From Rhabditoides inermis (Eukaryota > Nematoda > Chromadorea > Rhabditida > Rhabditidae), in contig CAWZYM010000395.1 in assembly GCA_963966185.1 (NCBI GenBank), positions 310,001-374,000 on the forward strand: a stretch of 64,000 nucleotides of DNA, given 5' to 3'. The notes under the pieces are model-generated. The model was not told where the DNA came from. It saw nothing but the letters and a program-made list of their open reading frames with translations, and searched no databases. The position numbers were made by a program, and so were the translations under genes. Below, piece by piece: positions 34,187-46,091 of this stretch. The stretch's first letter is position 1, and every line of letters begins with the position of its first letter.

Positions 34187-35608
34187 GCTGCAACAGTCAC
34201 ACAGTGCACAGTGTCTAGCCAACACACCATAGTGGCTCACAAATCACACACGAAACAAGAAGACACACGCGAGATGACTTTCCCCACGCTTTCACCACTC
34301 CGAGAATCCGATAGCCGATCGAGATAGCAAATTACAAAATGAAGAAAGAACGTCGACTAGGGGCTGTCTACTGACTGGAGTGGGAGGGAACGGGGGGCGG
34401 GAACGCGGGGCTTTGTCTGTCGATGGGGCACGCGAAGAAGGAAACGAAGGAGGCGAGACAATTGCCCGCTGACCTTCACATGTTGCAGTGGATAAACGAT
34501 AAACTGTGATCGAATTGTCAAGAGTGGGCAAGCGGCCGCCGACACAAACACAGTAACACTCTACCACTAGACTGTTACGCACTACTACACCAATCACACA
34601 TTACAGCAGCCCATCTAGGGGCGGCCGCCGCAGCGAGTGACCGGACATGCAATGCCTACATTCCCCACACCCACTCCTCTGCCACAGATGACGACGCGTT
34701 TTTGCTTTCAAATATCCAGTCGAGATACTATCTCCTTTCCGCAAAAAGCAGCCGGAGGTGCGCAAAACACGAAAAGAGACGGTGGAATCCGGCGATGACA
34801 CGCGCGATAAGAGCAAGAGCAGCGTGAGAGAAGAGGGGAAGGGACGGTTTCAGAGAGGACAGGTAGAGAACACTAGCGAACGTGATGCGCAACGCAAACG
34901 AAAATTGCGTAGATCACAGTCCATTTACGGCCTCGCAGTAAAATGCAGTGAGTCAAGGATGCGATTCGTTTCTCGGGAACTCGAATGGAAGAAAGTTGCA
35001 ACTGGTTGCAAGCACCTATATTGCGGTCGAGCAATTACAAAAGGGACGAGTAATCACAATAGCCTCTCCCTTCCTCCTATCAATGACACATTTCACACTC
35101 ACGGGAGAAACTCGTTCTCTCTCACTTTCCCTTTCCCTCTTTCCATTCCCGCTTCCACTTATGGTTTAAACATCCAAGTTCAAGGACTGTGCATGCAAAT
35201 CATGAACCCGGAAATCGCAGACGCATAACCATTAAATGTTTATCAAGCATTTTAAACAAATAATTACCAGACAATAACAAAGACTCGATCCCAGCAAATA
35301 CAAAAAAAAAATTCAACCCGGAAGAAAAATGGGTGATTTCCGCAGAAATAAAAATGTTACTCGAAGCGAATGATACAAGTGTGAAAGTATCACAAGAATT
35401 TTAACAATAGTTAAATGACACATGCCAAAGACATGCTAAAGCGTGCTATAACAATAATAACTTATAACTTGCATCTCTCCCGACTAGAGGAAGCAAACAG
35501 AGGAGATAATATCTGGCAAATCGCACGGCGGGAAGTAGTAGCAACTGCAAAAACGTCAGCTTTCATAAATCTCAGTCTCAGAAGAGAATAAAATTCGCAC
35601 TAACCTGC
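34187..35608. other. Intergenic, no gene seen
   Basis: About 1.4 kb. It contains the Reeler promoter side and, nearer 35.6 kb, the 3' flank of alg-5. Two GCGGCCGCC motifs (about 34531 and 34621) stand out. Open frames in 34758-35228 are low-complexity and unconvincing. No RNA gene was seen. Confidence 0.5.
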
Positions 35609-37522
35609 TTACTCATCGGGTACCTGATCGCGCCACACTCCAATCGAGTACCGGAACCAGAGCAGCACCTAACATACATATTATATAATATGAATAGGGG
35701 TCCGATTTCGGCTATTTTGGATAGGGTTGAGCACTTTGTGGTATTTATCGATGTTTTTTTTTAACCTTCTCTCCAAAATACCTCTGTTTGCCAAATATTT
35801 TAACGAAACGTAATTTTGCCAGATTTTGATAAGAGATAGGATGCGAAATTTCGGGTACCGTTGCCCAGCATAACACCAAAAAGAGAGATAATGAACATGT
35901 CTAATGGCAACAACTGACCAGATCTCTTCCCATTTGCAGCCACGACCAGATCGGAGTGATCTTCGAACCATCCACCTCGTGCCAACTCACAGCTACCTGA
36001 AGGGAATATAGATGAACAGTAACTTAACAGTTGGACACACCTCTCTGATAGCCATATTCCACCTCTCCGCGAGGAACAGCAGTTCCACGTCAAACGCCCA
36101 CCTCTCAATGTGTAACACGGGGAACAACTAAAATTCAACAATCACAAAAAATATAGGACATAAAGAATAATAATAATAATAAATATACCAGATAACATTC
36201 ATGACTCACTTTGGCAGCCGCGGCGCGGGTGAAGAGCTTGAACCCGCACTGAGTGTCGCGGACGGAGCGAACAGCGAACAGCCACACCAGAGAGTGGAAG
36301 CCGATCTACAAGGTATATTATGGTACGAGGGGTGGGTGAGACACTCACCATGAGAATAGTACGGAAGAAGGAGCGTGTCGCTTTGCTCTCCTCCTCAAGG
36401 TGTGCCCTGGAAGAATGGATCAACCATACTAAAAACTAACCCCGACTAACCTCGATCCGATCGCCATGCCAGGAAAGGACTCGTCGAGCGGCTCGCCTCC
36501 ACTACTGCGAATCAGTTCCTTCTCGAGCTAAAATAATGTGATCTGAAAAGTGATAAAAGTAAATAACCACAAACATACATTTTCAAAATCATTAAATTTA
36601 GTGGCTCCGTCGGCATCGGCGAAAAGTATAAGCTTACCGCCGGCGTTGAGCACTCCAACCCGGACAGCACCACCAGAAACAGGTATATTATTCTCACTGA
36701 TCTAATGTTTTACTACCCACCTTTTCCCCTGTTGGTGTCCAGCTTGAGGGGCTTCACGGCGCCACCACTCTTCTTGCCCCACTCGGCAGCCAGATCGGCC
36801 GTGCCGTCGCTGCTTCCATCATCCACCACAATGACCTGACAAAATAAATGTAAGAAAATACTTTAAAATGTATAGTAACAGTACCTCAAAAGAAAACTTC
36901 TTGTCTCTCTTCTGACGTGCATCGAGGTATTCGAGACACTCCTTCAACATAATCGGCAAGCGCTCCTACAATGAATATATAAGGAAATCAAACATTCAAG
37001 GATTCAAGTAAAGTGGATGCTGTGAACGGAATACAACTGACAGTTTCATTCATTGCGGGAACGATCACAGATAAATAACATGTCGCAGGAGTAGTGTGAG
37101 GACGGGCATCATTGTTGATCTAAACATGGTCGAATAAAATCAGAAAACATCAAACATCAAACACGTACCTTTTTGAGGAGACAATGGAACTTTTCGTCCT
37201 TGTTAGCATCCGGGTTGTACACGATTTCAGTCCTCAGCAGATCAGCTTTCCTGCGCTTCGGCCATGCGGTAACTGCCGAAAGTCTGCAAAACCTCATGAC
37301 AATATGGTTAGCATCAATACGATACAACTATCACTAAAACTGAAACAGGTTATTGTGATTTTTATTGATTGACTGTCAATACACATCCTTCCACTATCCG
37401 AGATGTAATCGCTATAAAAAAAAAGTAATCAAATGCAATAATACTCACACGAATAACGCCACCACGCCAACCGCTGCCAGCAGGAACACCAGCAACGCAA
37501 GCGCGCAGAAAACGCAGTCCAT
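35609..37522 (-). CDS. alg-5: Dolichyl-phosphate beta-glucosyltransferase (ALG5)
   Basis: Makes dolichyl-phosphate-glucose from UDP-glucose at the ER membrane for N-glycan assembly. The start at 37522 gives an N-terminal membrane anchor (MDCVFCALALLVFLLAAVGV). The GT-2 catalytic domain follows: CYLSVIVPAMNETERLPIM, FEVIVVDDGSSDGTADLA, RGKGGAVRVGVLNAGGKLIL, then the acidic metal-binding motif FADADGATKF. Next come PGMAIGSRAHLEEESK, VRDTQCGFKLFTR and RWAFDVELLFLAERW, all ALG5 hallmarks, then WHEVDGSKITP. The last exon (VLLWFRYSIGVWRDQVPDE) ends at 35609. About 330 residues, family-typical. Roughly ten exons; no lesions. Confidence 0.93.
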
Positions 37523-38109
37523 GTTTCTTAGATCTCGACTGAACTTCGGCAAAATTCTTGTATTGAAAAATTGCCTGAAATGCACGCGTAATCATATCAA
37601 TATCGAACACCACAAAAAACACAGAAACACACATTATCGCTTCTATCTCTCAGCGAAATAGCAGCGAAATTAGTCGACCGAGCGCAAACATATTGCGCGT
37701 CAATATAAATTACTTACACGTGTTTGGTGCTGTTTTTAAACATGTTGACTATATATATTTGTTAAACAAATAAACAAAAAGTTATGTTTAGTAACAATAT
37801 GGCAGTGGCTAGGCATTTTTAATAATCGGACTGAATGTTTGTGATTGCGCAACAGCACACACGCTCACGTGTCATATGTCACACTCACGAACAATTACAA
37901 TTCGTTTCAGTATGTGTGTATGATGTGGAACTCATCAAAAAATTTTTTTTCAGTAATTTAATGATGCTACGCCCATGCAAACACTGCTTAGAGCATTTTG
38001 ATGATTTTGTAAATAGTAATTGATTGATTGATCGATCAGTCTAGTCGGTTGTTTACTTATATAATGCCCTGCTCGTTTTGAAAGATTCGTATATCGATTA
38101 CAGGGAATA
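37523..38109. other. Divergent promoter region between alg-5 and the Flower-like gene
   Basis: About 590 bp, AT-rich, between two divergently transcribed genes. No coding pattern and no clear named motif. Confidence 0.5.
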
Positions 38110-38771
38110 ATGGGAACAGGACCTTCCTCACAGCACCCATCGTCCACTCCTCTTCCACCTACGGAAGCTCTCGTTCTACGCCATCCTCGCTTACGATTCA
38201 TCCCTCTCATACGCTCCGTAACTGGAATAATCACAACGGTATTGTATTATACTATACACATTTCATACATTCGTCGTAATTATGATATAGGTGGCACTGT
38301 TTCTCGCATCGATCAACTCCATACTATCTATTACGGAATCACCTATTGGGATATATCTTATGATCATTTCTGTGCCAGTTTTTCTTCTAGAAGCAAGTTA
38401 CCTCATCAGGATATTCTGCGGGTATGAGCTCTATTTAAAAAAAAACAATTTGTATAACATTATTATAATTTCAGTACAACTGGGCTCTTTTGTCGAGCAT
38501 TCAGTGCAATTCTTCATTTCGATTTCTGGAAGAGAGGAATACTGTACGCACTATTTGCTATACCATGCTACTTGGTAGGTTTCCGGAACAATTACAGTAT
38601 GACTTCAGGTATGTAATGTACAATATCACAGTTTAACACAATAACGGTTTAGGTGTTTTTCTACTTATAACATCTGCAATGTACTTCTGGAAGGGGAAGG
38701 AGTTCAAGAAAATGGATGTGGCGGACACAGCAGTTCAACCAGCGCGCGAAGCAGAAACACAAACTGTATGA
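38110..38771 (+). CDS. Flower-like (Cg6151-P type) four-TM protein
   Basis: The start at 38110 lies 6 bp after an ATTACAG acceptor. Four exons join as MGTGPSSQHPSSTPLPPTEA..., IPLIRSVTGIITTVALFLAS (TM1), SPIGIYLMIISVPVFLLEAS (TM2, with a membrane Glu as in Flower), FCRAFSAILHFDFWKRGILY then ALFAIPCYLGVFLL (TM3/4), and a hydrophilic tail MDVADTAVQPAREAETQTV. About 159 residues. The small size, Pro-rich N-terminus, Glu in TM2 and F-W-K-R before TM3 match the Flower family of synaptic-vesicle/endocytic membrane proteins. Other small tetraspan families are not excluded. Confidence 0.55.
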
Positions 38772-39127
38772 AAACACGATAAGCAAATTTAGATCCCCTA
38801 CCTAAGTGCATCATGTGGAACCTATACGTATCCAACCATCATATTACCCTCTCATTTGCCTCATAACCATTATCGTATTACTAATTCCCAGAACGAGACA
38901 TGACCAATGCATAGCAACCGATAAATCGAATTCACTAATTACCCCCCAACCACCACCACCTGCACAGCTCTTAGCATCCTCAAGCATCGATATCAGGTCA
39001 AAATTTATTAAAACACATAAAAATGATATCGACTAACATGCATATAAATAAAATCTCACAAGCCGTCTCAAGAACAGCGAGTGCCCGACTGAGAGAGGGA
39101 GATCAATTTGCACGGGGTGTTGCGAGA
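38772..39127. other. Convergent 3' region of the Flower-like gene and hsp90
   Basis: About 355 bp, AT-rich. It holds the 3' UTRs of two convergent genes; minus-strand AATAAA at 39004-39009. Confidence 0.6.
39004..39009 (-). terminator. Polyadenylation signal of hsp90
   Basis: AATAAA on the minus strand, about 120 bp after the stop. Confidence 0.6.
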
Positions 39128-41531
39128 TTAGTCGACCTCCTCCATACGGGATGCATCCTCGGCGGCTCCATCAACAGCGGGGACAGCGTCAGGAGTAGCT
39201 CCGGATCCGGACGGGATCTGCTCCTCCTCGTCGTCATCAGTAATATCCAGACCAAGCTTGATCATACGGTAGATGCGGCTGGCATGCGATTGGGGCTCCT
39301 CCAAAGTGAATCCGGAAGAAAGCAGCGCGGTCTCGAACAGCAAGACGACGAGGTCCTTGACGGTCTTGTCGTTCTGATCAGCCTCGACACGCTCGCGGAG
39401 AGTCCTGGAAAAAACACAATGATGATAGTGATGTAAACTATAAAACAAACTCACTTGATGACAGAGTGATCAGGATTGATCTCGAGGTGCTTCTTGGCGG
39501 CCATGTATCCCATGGTGGACGAATCACGAAGAGCCTGGGCCTTCATGATACGCTCCATGTTGGCGGACCATCCATACTCGGAGGTGACAATGCAGCACGG
39601 AGAAGAAACAAGACGGTTGGAGACGGTGACCTTCTCGACCTTCTTCTCGAGGATGTCCTTGACAACCTTGCAGAGGTTCTCGAACTTGACCTTGTCCTCC
39701 TCAAACTTCTTCTTCTGCTCCTCAGACTCAGGAAGCTCAAGACCCTCCTTAGTGACAGAGACAAGCTTCTTTCCATCGTACTCCTTGAGCTGCTGGACGC
39801 AGTACTCATCGATGGGATCGCACATGTAGAGAACCTCAAATCCTCCCTTGCGAACACGCTCGACGAAAGCAGAGTTCTTGACAGACTCCTTGGACTCTCC
39901 GGTGATGTAGTAGATCTGAGACTGGTTCTCCTTCATGCGGGAAACGTAGTCCTTCAGAGAGGTGAGCTCCTCGCCGGAAGCAGAGCTCGGGTAGCGCAGG
40001 TAATCGGAGAGCTTCTTGCGGTTGGTAGAATCCTCGTGGATACCGAGCTTAATGTTCTTTCCGAAGTGCTCGAAGAACTTCTTGTAGTTGTCCTTATCCT
40101 CAGCAATCTCCTCGAAGAGCTCCATGCACTTCTTGACAAGGTTCTTGCGGATGACCTGCAATATAAACAGTCAGTACACTAACAAGACGATAGAAAACGT
40201 ACCTTCAGAATCTTCGACTGCTGGAGCATCTCACGAGAGATGTTAAGAGGCAGATCCTCAGAATCGACGACTCCCTTGATGAAGTTGAGGTACTCGGGCA
40301 TAAGCTCATCGCAGTTCTCCATGATGAAAACACGACGAACGTACAGCTTGATAGAGTTCTTGGCCTTCTTGTTCTCAAACATATCGAAGGGGGCGCGCTG
40401 GGGAACGAACAACAGAGCGCGGAACTCAAGCTGTCCCTCAACGGAGAAGTGCTTGACGGCAAGATGATCCTCCCAGTCGTTGGAGAGAGACTTGTAGAAC
40501 TCGGCGTACTCCTCGTTGGAGATATCATCAGGGTTACGCGTCCAGATGGGCTTAGTCTTGTTCAGCTCCTCATCCTCGGTGTACTTCTCCTTGATCTTCT
40601 TGGTCTTCTTCTTATCAGACTTGTCAGCATCAGCGTCCTCGCCAACGTTCTCAACCTCGCCCTCCTTCTTCTCCTCGTCCTTCTTCTCATCCTCAGCCTC
40701 GTCATCAGAGACCTCCTTCTCGCGCTCCTTCTCGACGAGAAGCTTGATAGGGTATCCAATGAACTGAGAGTGCTTCTTGACGATCTCCTTGATACGGCGC
40801 TCCTCAAGGTATTCAACCTGATCCTCCTTCATGTACATGGTGATCTTGGTTCCACGGGTGAGCTCGGGGTCGTTCACGTTCCTGCAAGAAATGAGATAGA
40901 TGAACGATTAAATCCAAACAAAATATGCATACCTCACGACGAAGGATCCTCCGGCGCTGGACTCCCACTCATAGCAGTCATCATCGTTGTGCTTAGAGGT
41001 GACGACGACGCGGTCAGCGACGAGGAAAGCAGAGTAGAAACCCACTCCGAATTGTCCGATCATGGAGATATCAGCTCCAGACTGAAACATAAATTTAGGC
41101 AAAAGGACATAATAAATTAACAAAAAAAACTCACCTGAAGAGCCTCCATGAACGCCTTGGTTCCAGACTTGGCGATGGTTCCAAGGTTGTTGACGAGATC
41201 AGCCTTGGTCATTCCAATTCCGGAATCCTGGAGGGTGAGAGTCTTCTCCTCCTTGTTGGGAGTGATCTTGATGAAAAGCTCCTGCAAATCAATGGATTAA
41301 TGCATAAACGGTAAATTCGTATGAAATAGAACATACCTTTCCAGAGTCGAGCTCGGAGGGCTCGGTGAGAGCCTGGTAGCGGATCTTATCAAGGGCATCA
41401 GAAGAGTTGGAGATCAATTCACGAAGGAAAATCTCCTTGTTGCTGTAGAAAGTGTTAATGATCAAGCTCATAAGCTGAGCGATCTCAGCCTGGAAAGCGA
41501 AGGTCTCGCCGCCGTTCTGGTTGTCGGCCAT
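39128..41531 (-). CDS. daf-21: Cytosolic HSP90 chaperone
   Basis: ATP-dependent dimeric chaperone. It starts [20 protein letters not shown] at 41531. The GHKL ATPase domain shows [20 protein letters not shown] and DALDKIRYQ, then [14 protein letters not shown] residues and [19 protein letters not shown]. The charged linker is Lys/Glu/Asp-rich (about 40560-40740). The middle domain includes [17 protein letters not shown] sequence ([19 protein letters not shown]). The C-terminal domain ends with MEEVD, the docking site for TPR co-chaperones, at 39128. Length is near 700 residues, six exons with introns of about 50 bp. Very strong codon bias and antisense open frames reflect high expression. The promoter carries heat-shock elements. 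Complete; no lesions. Confidence 0.98.
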
Positions 41532-41751
41532 CTAAAAAAAAAAGAACATGAAAAATATAACAAACAACATTTTAGGATCGCAAAACTTTTTTCTATATAA
41601 AACGCGAATAATTGAGCGAATGGAATTAAGCAAAATATGAAGACACAACCGAAAAGATATTAGAACATGAAACAAACAAAAAAGAAATTACCACGAAACA
41701 GAACTCTTCCATGAAACCTCAAATTCATCGACTGGGAAACCTGCTAGAAGG

Positions 41752-41758
41752 TTTTATA
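41752..41758 (-). promoter_or_regulatory. TATA box of hsp90
   Basis: Minus-strand TATAAAA, about 220 bp upstream of the start codon and 11 bp downstream of a heat-shock element. Confidence 0.65.
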
Positions 41759-41768
41759 TTAGGCAGTA

Positions 41769-41783
41769 AGAAATTTCTAGAGT
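41769..41783. promoter_or_regulatory. Heat-shock element, proximal
   Basis: GAA-AT-TTC-TA-GAG: alternating 5-bp HSF units (two exact, third one base off), immediately upstream of the hsp90 TATA box. Confidence 0.65.
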
Positions 41784-41847
41784 TGGGCGGAGCAACGACG
41801 GTGATTGGTCAAAAGGGCAAAATGGGCGGAGCGTTGCCTAGCAACGA

Positions 41848-41859
41848 GAACGTTCGAAA
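41848..41859. promoter_or_regulatory. Heat-shock element, middle
   Basis: GAA-CG-TTC-GA-AA: two exact inverted HSF units and a partial third. Confidence 0.5.
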
Positions 41860-41897
41860 TAATATTTGAATTTTTTGCACGGAGAGTGTTCCACGAT

Positions 41898-41912
41898 CTT
41901 CTAGAAGAATTA
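41898..41912. promoter_or_regulatory. Heat-shock element, distal
   Basis: TTC-TA-GAA-GA-ATT: two exact inverted HSF units and a weak third. It is about 180 bp from the XAP5-family start and 370 bp from the hsp90 start. Confidence 0.55.
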
Positions 41913-42088
41913 TTTTCCCCCATAATTCGGGTACTTCCGGACATGCCAGTCGATAGTTTAGGTGCTATCGATTTATGTCTCGATCCCGATGGGGCTATTT
42001 TATATATGACTATATGTGTATGAATGATTTGAGTTGTACGCGGTTATCTACATTACATTATACTCCCATCTCTATAATATAAAGCAGA

Positions 42089-43477
42089 ATGTCTCGTGCT
42101 GATTCGGGTCGCCTCATCCATCTGGCAAAACAGCGAGAACGCGCGAAGGAAGACATCGAGCAGCAAAAGAAAAAGCTCGAGGAAGATTTGCAGAAATCAA
42201 GTAAGGATCCGTTGTTGTGCTTCTTTTAATGGATTTTTTTTAAATTTCAAATGAATTTCTGTAGGTGCTGGTATTACTTCGAAATTCACGGCTAACTACG
42301 ATGCAGTCGAAGAGAGCCTCAAGTCGAAAACTGTTGGTCTTCTTACCCTCGATGAGATGAAAGAGCGACAGAAGAACGTCATGTTTGACAGGTATTCATT
42401 TGTATTTTTTTTATTTCCCATTATTTCCATTTCTTCCAGGGAAGCGGAAGTTGTGCAACAGATGGGTGACGAATTGAAGAAGAAAAAGGAGAAAACGGAT
42501 GCAAATGACTCTGCTGACGAGGGCGTTTCGAAAGCACCGGTGCAGGTATTAATTTATATTGTATGTTCTCATCTCATTCTTTGTTGATGTAGAAGCGAGT
42601 TTTGTCTTTTGCATTTGACGACGAGGAAGAAGAAGAGGAAGTCTTTATCCCCAAAAAGGTACGTCTATGTTCCTTTCTCTTCTGTTGTAGTATACGTTTT
42701 TTTTTAGAGAATGGGAATGGATCCGTCTGTCGATACCTCGTTCTTGCCTGATTGCGATCGCGAAAAGGAAATAGCACAGTTAGTGTTTTTTTGTTATTTT
42801 GTTATTTGAAAAAAAAGGTTTCTTTTTTCAGGCGGAAGGGAGAGCTAGCTCGTGAGTGGCGCGAGCAGCAAGAGCGCGAGAAGAACACTGATATGACTGT
42901 CGCATATGCATATTGGGATGGATCCAGTCATAGGAAAAGCATGAAAGTGAAGAAGGGACACACCTTGTCACAGTTTCTGGCCAAGGCGATTGAGGTAATG
43001 TATAAATCTTTCTCTTTACATCATTTTATTTTGTTGTTTTAGGTATTGCGCAAGGAATTCAGTGAATTGAAGACCGTCACCCCTGAAGGTCTCATGGTTG
43101 TGAAGGAGGATTTAATCATTCCTCACTTCTACACGTATGTTTTTTTTTAAATGATTGTTTTGCTACTTTGATTTTCTCGTATGTGCAGGTTCCAAGATTT
43201 CATGGTGACTCGTGCAATGGGTAAGACTGGCCCTCTGTACGAGTGGGATGCTGTGGGAGAGATCCGTCTGCGCCAAGATGCTGCTCTCGATTCAGGAGAT
43301 TCTCATCCTGCGAAGGTACTATTTCAAATATATTTTATGATGACTTATATTGTGTTGCAGGTTGTGCTTCGTTCATGGTTTGAGAAGAACAAGCACATTT
43401 ATCCGGCTAGTCGATGGGAGCCGTTTGTCCCTAACAAGGAGTACAAACGTTCGTTTGACGATCTCTCCGAGATTTAA
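42089..43477 (+). CDS. XAP5/FAM50 family nuclear protein
   Basis: Starts [20 protein letters not shown] at 42089. Exons then give [20 protein letters not shown] and [20 protein letters not shown], a Lys/Glu coiled stretch, an acidic run ([15 protein letters not shown]), [20 protein letters not shown], then the conserved XAP5 core [79 protein letters not shown] and [20 protein letters not shown], ending [14 protein letters not shown] at 43477. About 330 residues, eight exons. The human relative FAM50A is a spliceosome C-complex factor; the chromatin/transcription role of XAP5 is described in algae and yeast. Complete, no lesions. It diverges from hsp90 across a shared promoter. Confidence 0.95.
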
Positions 43478-43517
43478 AAATCAGGTTCTATCAAATACAT
43501 GTAATGTACATAATACT

Positions 43518-43523
43518 TTTATT
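43518..43523 (-). terminator. Polyadenylation signal of the neuropeptide-receptor gene
   Basis: AATAAA on the minus strand, about 160 bp after the stop at 43682 and only 41 bp from the stop of the convergent XAP5-family gene. Confidence 0.5.
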
Positions 43524-43681
43524 CATTTATTTATTTCATGAATTCATATGTGACGATACCGGATAAACATTTTACATGACATATGCCGAATTCAAGTTGT
43601 TGGCTAGTATATACCCGTTTCGTTAGGTTTGTATTTGGTGCATAGTTGATTAGTGAGCATGAATATTCGGCCGCGGCTGAT

Positions 43682-46029
43682 TCACAGTTCCCACTCCTTG
43701 ATAGAATCTAGATCGTCACAGTCTTCGATTCTGGCGATGGTTATTCTAGCGTGGTTGTTGTTCTCCAGAGATACGACCGATTGCTTGCACTGTGGCTCAT
43801 CTAATCGTGACAGCACTGGAGATGATTCACATGCCACTCCAGTAAATGGCTGTAATATGTCAATGAGGGATATGATGATGGTTCTGGAATACCTTGTTGA
43901 TATTCTGATACTTATCCTTGGATCCGCAACAGAGAGCAAGAAGATGATGGAAGGTATCAGCTGAGGCAGCATGGATGACACGGTTACATGAACAGTAGAC
44001 GGGAAAGCGAAGACAGCTGAAGATTATTAGGCATAATTAACGATTAAAATACCTAATGTTGAGATACTCACCTTGAGAGCAGGATGAGGATGCTGACAGT
44101 GTCATTTAGATAAGAGTACACCTCGACATTGTTTTCCAGAGTATCTCTACTGAAAGTCTCAAAGACGGTGAGCACAATCTGAATTACAGTGTCCATATTA
44201 GTTTCATGGTGTTTCAAGTGTACCTGAAGACTCTGCGACATGATGTACATGGAGACAATGCTGATGAGAGCACGAGTTGCATCCTGCAAGCATGTCCCGC
44301 AATCCCACACAACAGTCAGTCATCTTGTCCCTAGCTTATTCCGATGCATGTCGCCCACATCATAACATGTCCCCATGGGCTACTCAATCCACTCTCAGAG
44401 AAAAATAGTGGGGCCATCAACTACTGTCCCCACTCGGTCCTGAATCGATCTGTCTGCACTGGCGAATACAGATCGTTGTGGTTTACCATTACCTGCCCAA
44501 GCACATGAGCAAATTACTATTCAGAATGACATACTTTAGAAAAGATGATTGAGGTAATGTATTCTTTCTCACCCTGACGTTTCCCCTCTTCTGATCTCTG
44601 TCGGGGTCAGTGCCGCGGAGGGCCGCCTTCGAATCGAAAGCTGCTTGACGAGCCATATCACGCTTCAGCATCTGAAAAGGAACAGTGTGCGCATGTGGGC
44701 GGAACGGGTGAGCTCACCTTGACAATGACGTAGTTGGTGGCGACAAGGATGAAAAAGGGCGCGACCCTGTCGACAACCGTGCGTGTCACGAACATCCACC
44801 ACCAAGAGTACTCGGGGATTCGAGCTAGCCAAGAGGCGACCACCTCGTAGCGACTGAAAGATATGAAAGTGAAAAAAGACAGCAAGAGAGGAAATAGAAA
44901 GACCCGAAGAAAAGAGAGAAAGGAGAAAGAGAAAGATAGAGAGAGGGAGGGAGAGAAAGAGAGAAAGAGAGAAAGAGAGAAAGAGAGAAAGAGAGAAAGA
45001 GAGAAAGAGAGAAAGAGAGAAAGAGAGAAAGAGAGAAAGAGAGAAAGAGAGGAAAGGAGAAAGAGAGAAAGAGAGAAGAGAGAAAGAGAGAAAGAGAGAA
45101 AGAGAGAAGGAGAAAGAGAGAAAGAGAGAAAGAGAGAAAGAGAGAAAGAGAGAAAGAGAGAAAGAGAGAAGAGAGAAAGAGAGAAAGAGAGAAAGAGAGA
45201 AAGAGAGAAAGAGAGAAAGAGAGAAAGAGAGAAAGAGAGAAAGAGGAGAAAGAGAGAAAGAGAGAAAGAGAGAAGAGAGAAAGAGAGAAAGAGAGAAAGA
45301 GAGAAAGAGAGAAAGAGAGGAAAGAGAGAAAGAGAGAAAGAGAGAAAGAGAGAAAGAGAGAAAGAGAGAAAGAGAGAAAGAGAGAAGAGAGAAAGAGAAA
45401 AGAGAGAAAGAGAGAAAGAGAGAAAGAGAGAAGAGAGAAAGAGAGAAAGAGAGAAAGAGAGAAAGAGAGAAAGAGAGAAAGAGAGAAAGAGAGAGAAGAG
45501 AGAAAGAGAGAAAGAGAGAAAGAGAGAAAGAGAGAAAGAGAGAAAGAGAGAAAGAGAGAAAGAGAGAAAGAGAGAAAGAGATGAAAGAGAGAAAGAGAGA
45601 AAGAGAGAAAGAGAGAAAGAAGAGAAAGAGAGAAAGAGAGAAAGAGAGAAAGAGAGAAAGAGAGAAAGAGAGAAAAGAGAGAAAGAGAGAAAGAGAGAAA
45701 GAGAGAAAGAGAGAAAGAGAGAAAAGAGAGAAAGAGAGAAAGAGAGAAAGAGAGAAAGAGAGAAAGAGAGAAAGAGAGAAAGAGAGAAAGAGAGAAGAGA
45801 GAAAGAGAGAAGAGAGAAAGAGAGAAAGAGAGAAAGAGAGAAAGAGAGAAAGAGAGAAAGAGAGAAAGAGAGAAAGAGAGAAAGAGAGAAGAGAGAAAGA
45901 GAGAAAGAGAGAAAGAGAGAAAGAGAGAAAGAGAGAAAGAGAGAAAGAAGAAGAGAGAAAGAGAGAAAGAAGAGAAAGAGAGAAAGAGAGAAAGAGAGAA
46001 AGAGAGAAGAGAAAGAGAGAAAGAGAGAA

Positions 46030-46091
<62 letters not shown>

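Larger units (their letters stand above)
41532..42088. promoter_or_regulatory. Divergent hsp90 / XAP5-family promoter
   Basis: 557 bp between two divergent starts. It contains three heat-shock-element-like sites (41769-41783, 41848-41859, 41898-41912), a TATA box for hsp90 (41752-41758) and an RFX-like palindrome (41833-41845). Confidence 0.7.

Noticed and set aside
39466..40182. 238-residue plus-strand open frame
   Set aside because: Antisense shadow of the HSP90 coding exon; Leu-rich composition is the mirror of Lys/Glu codons.
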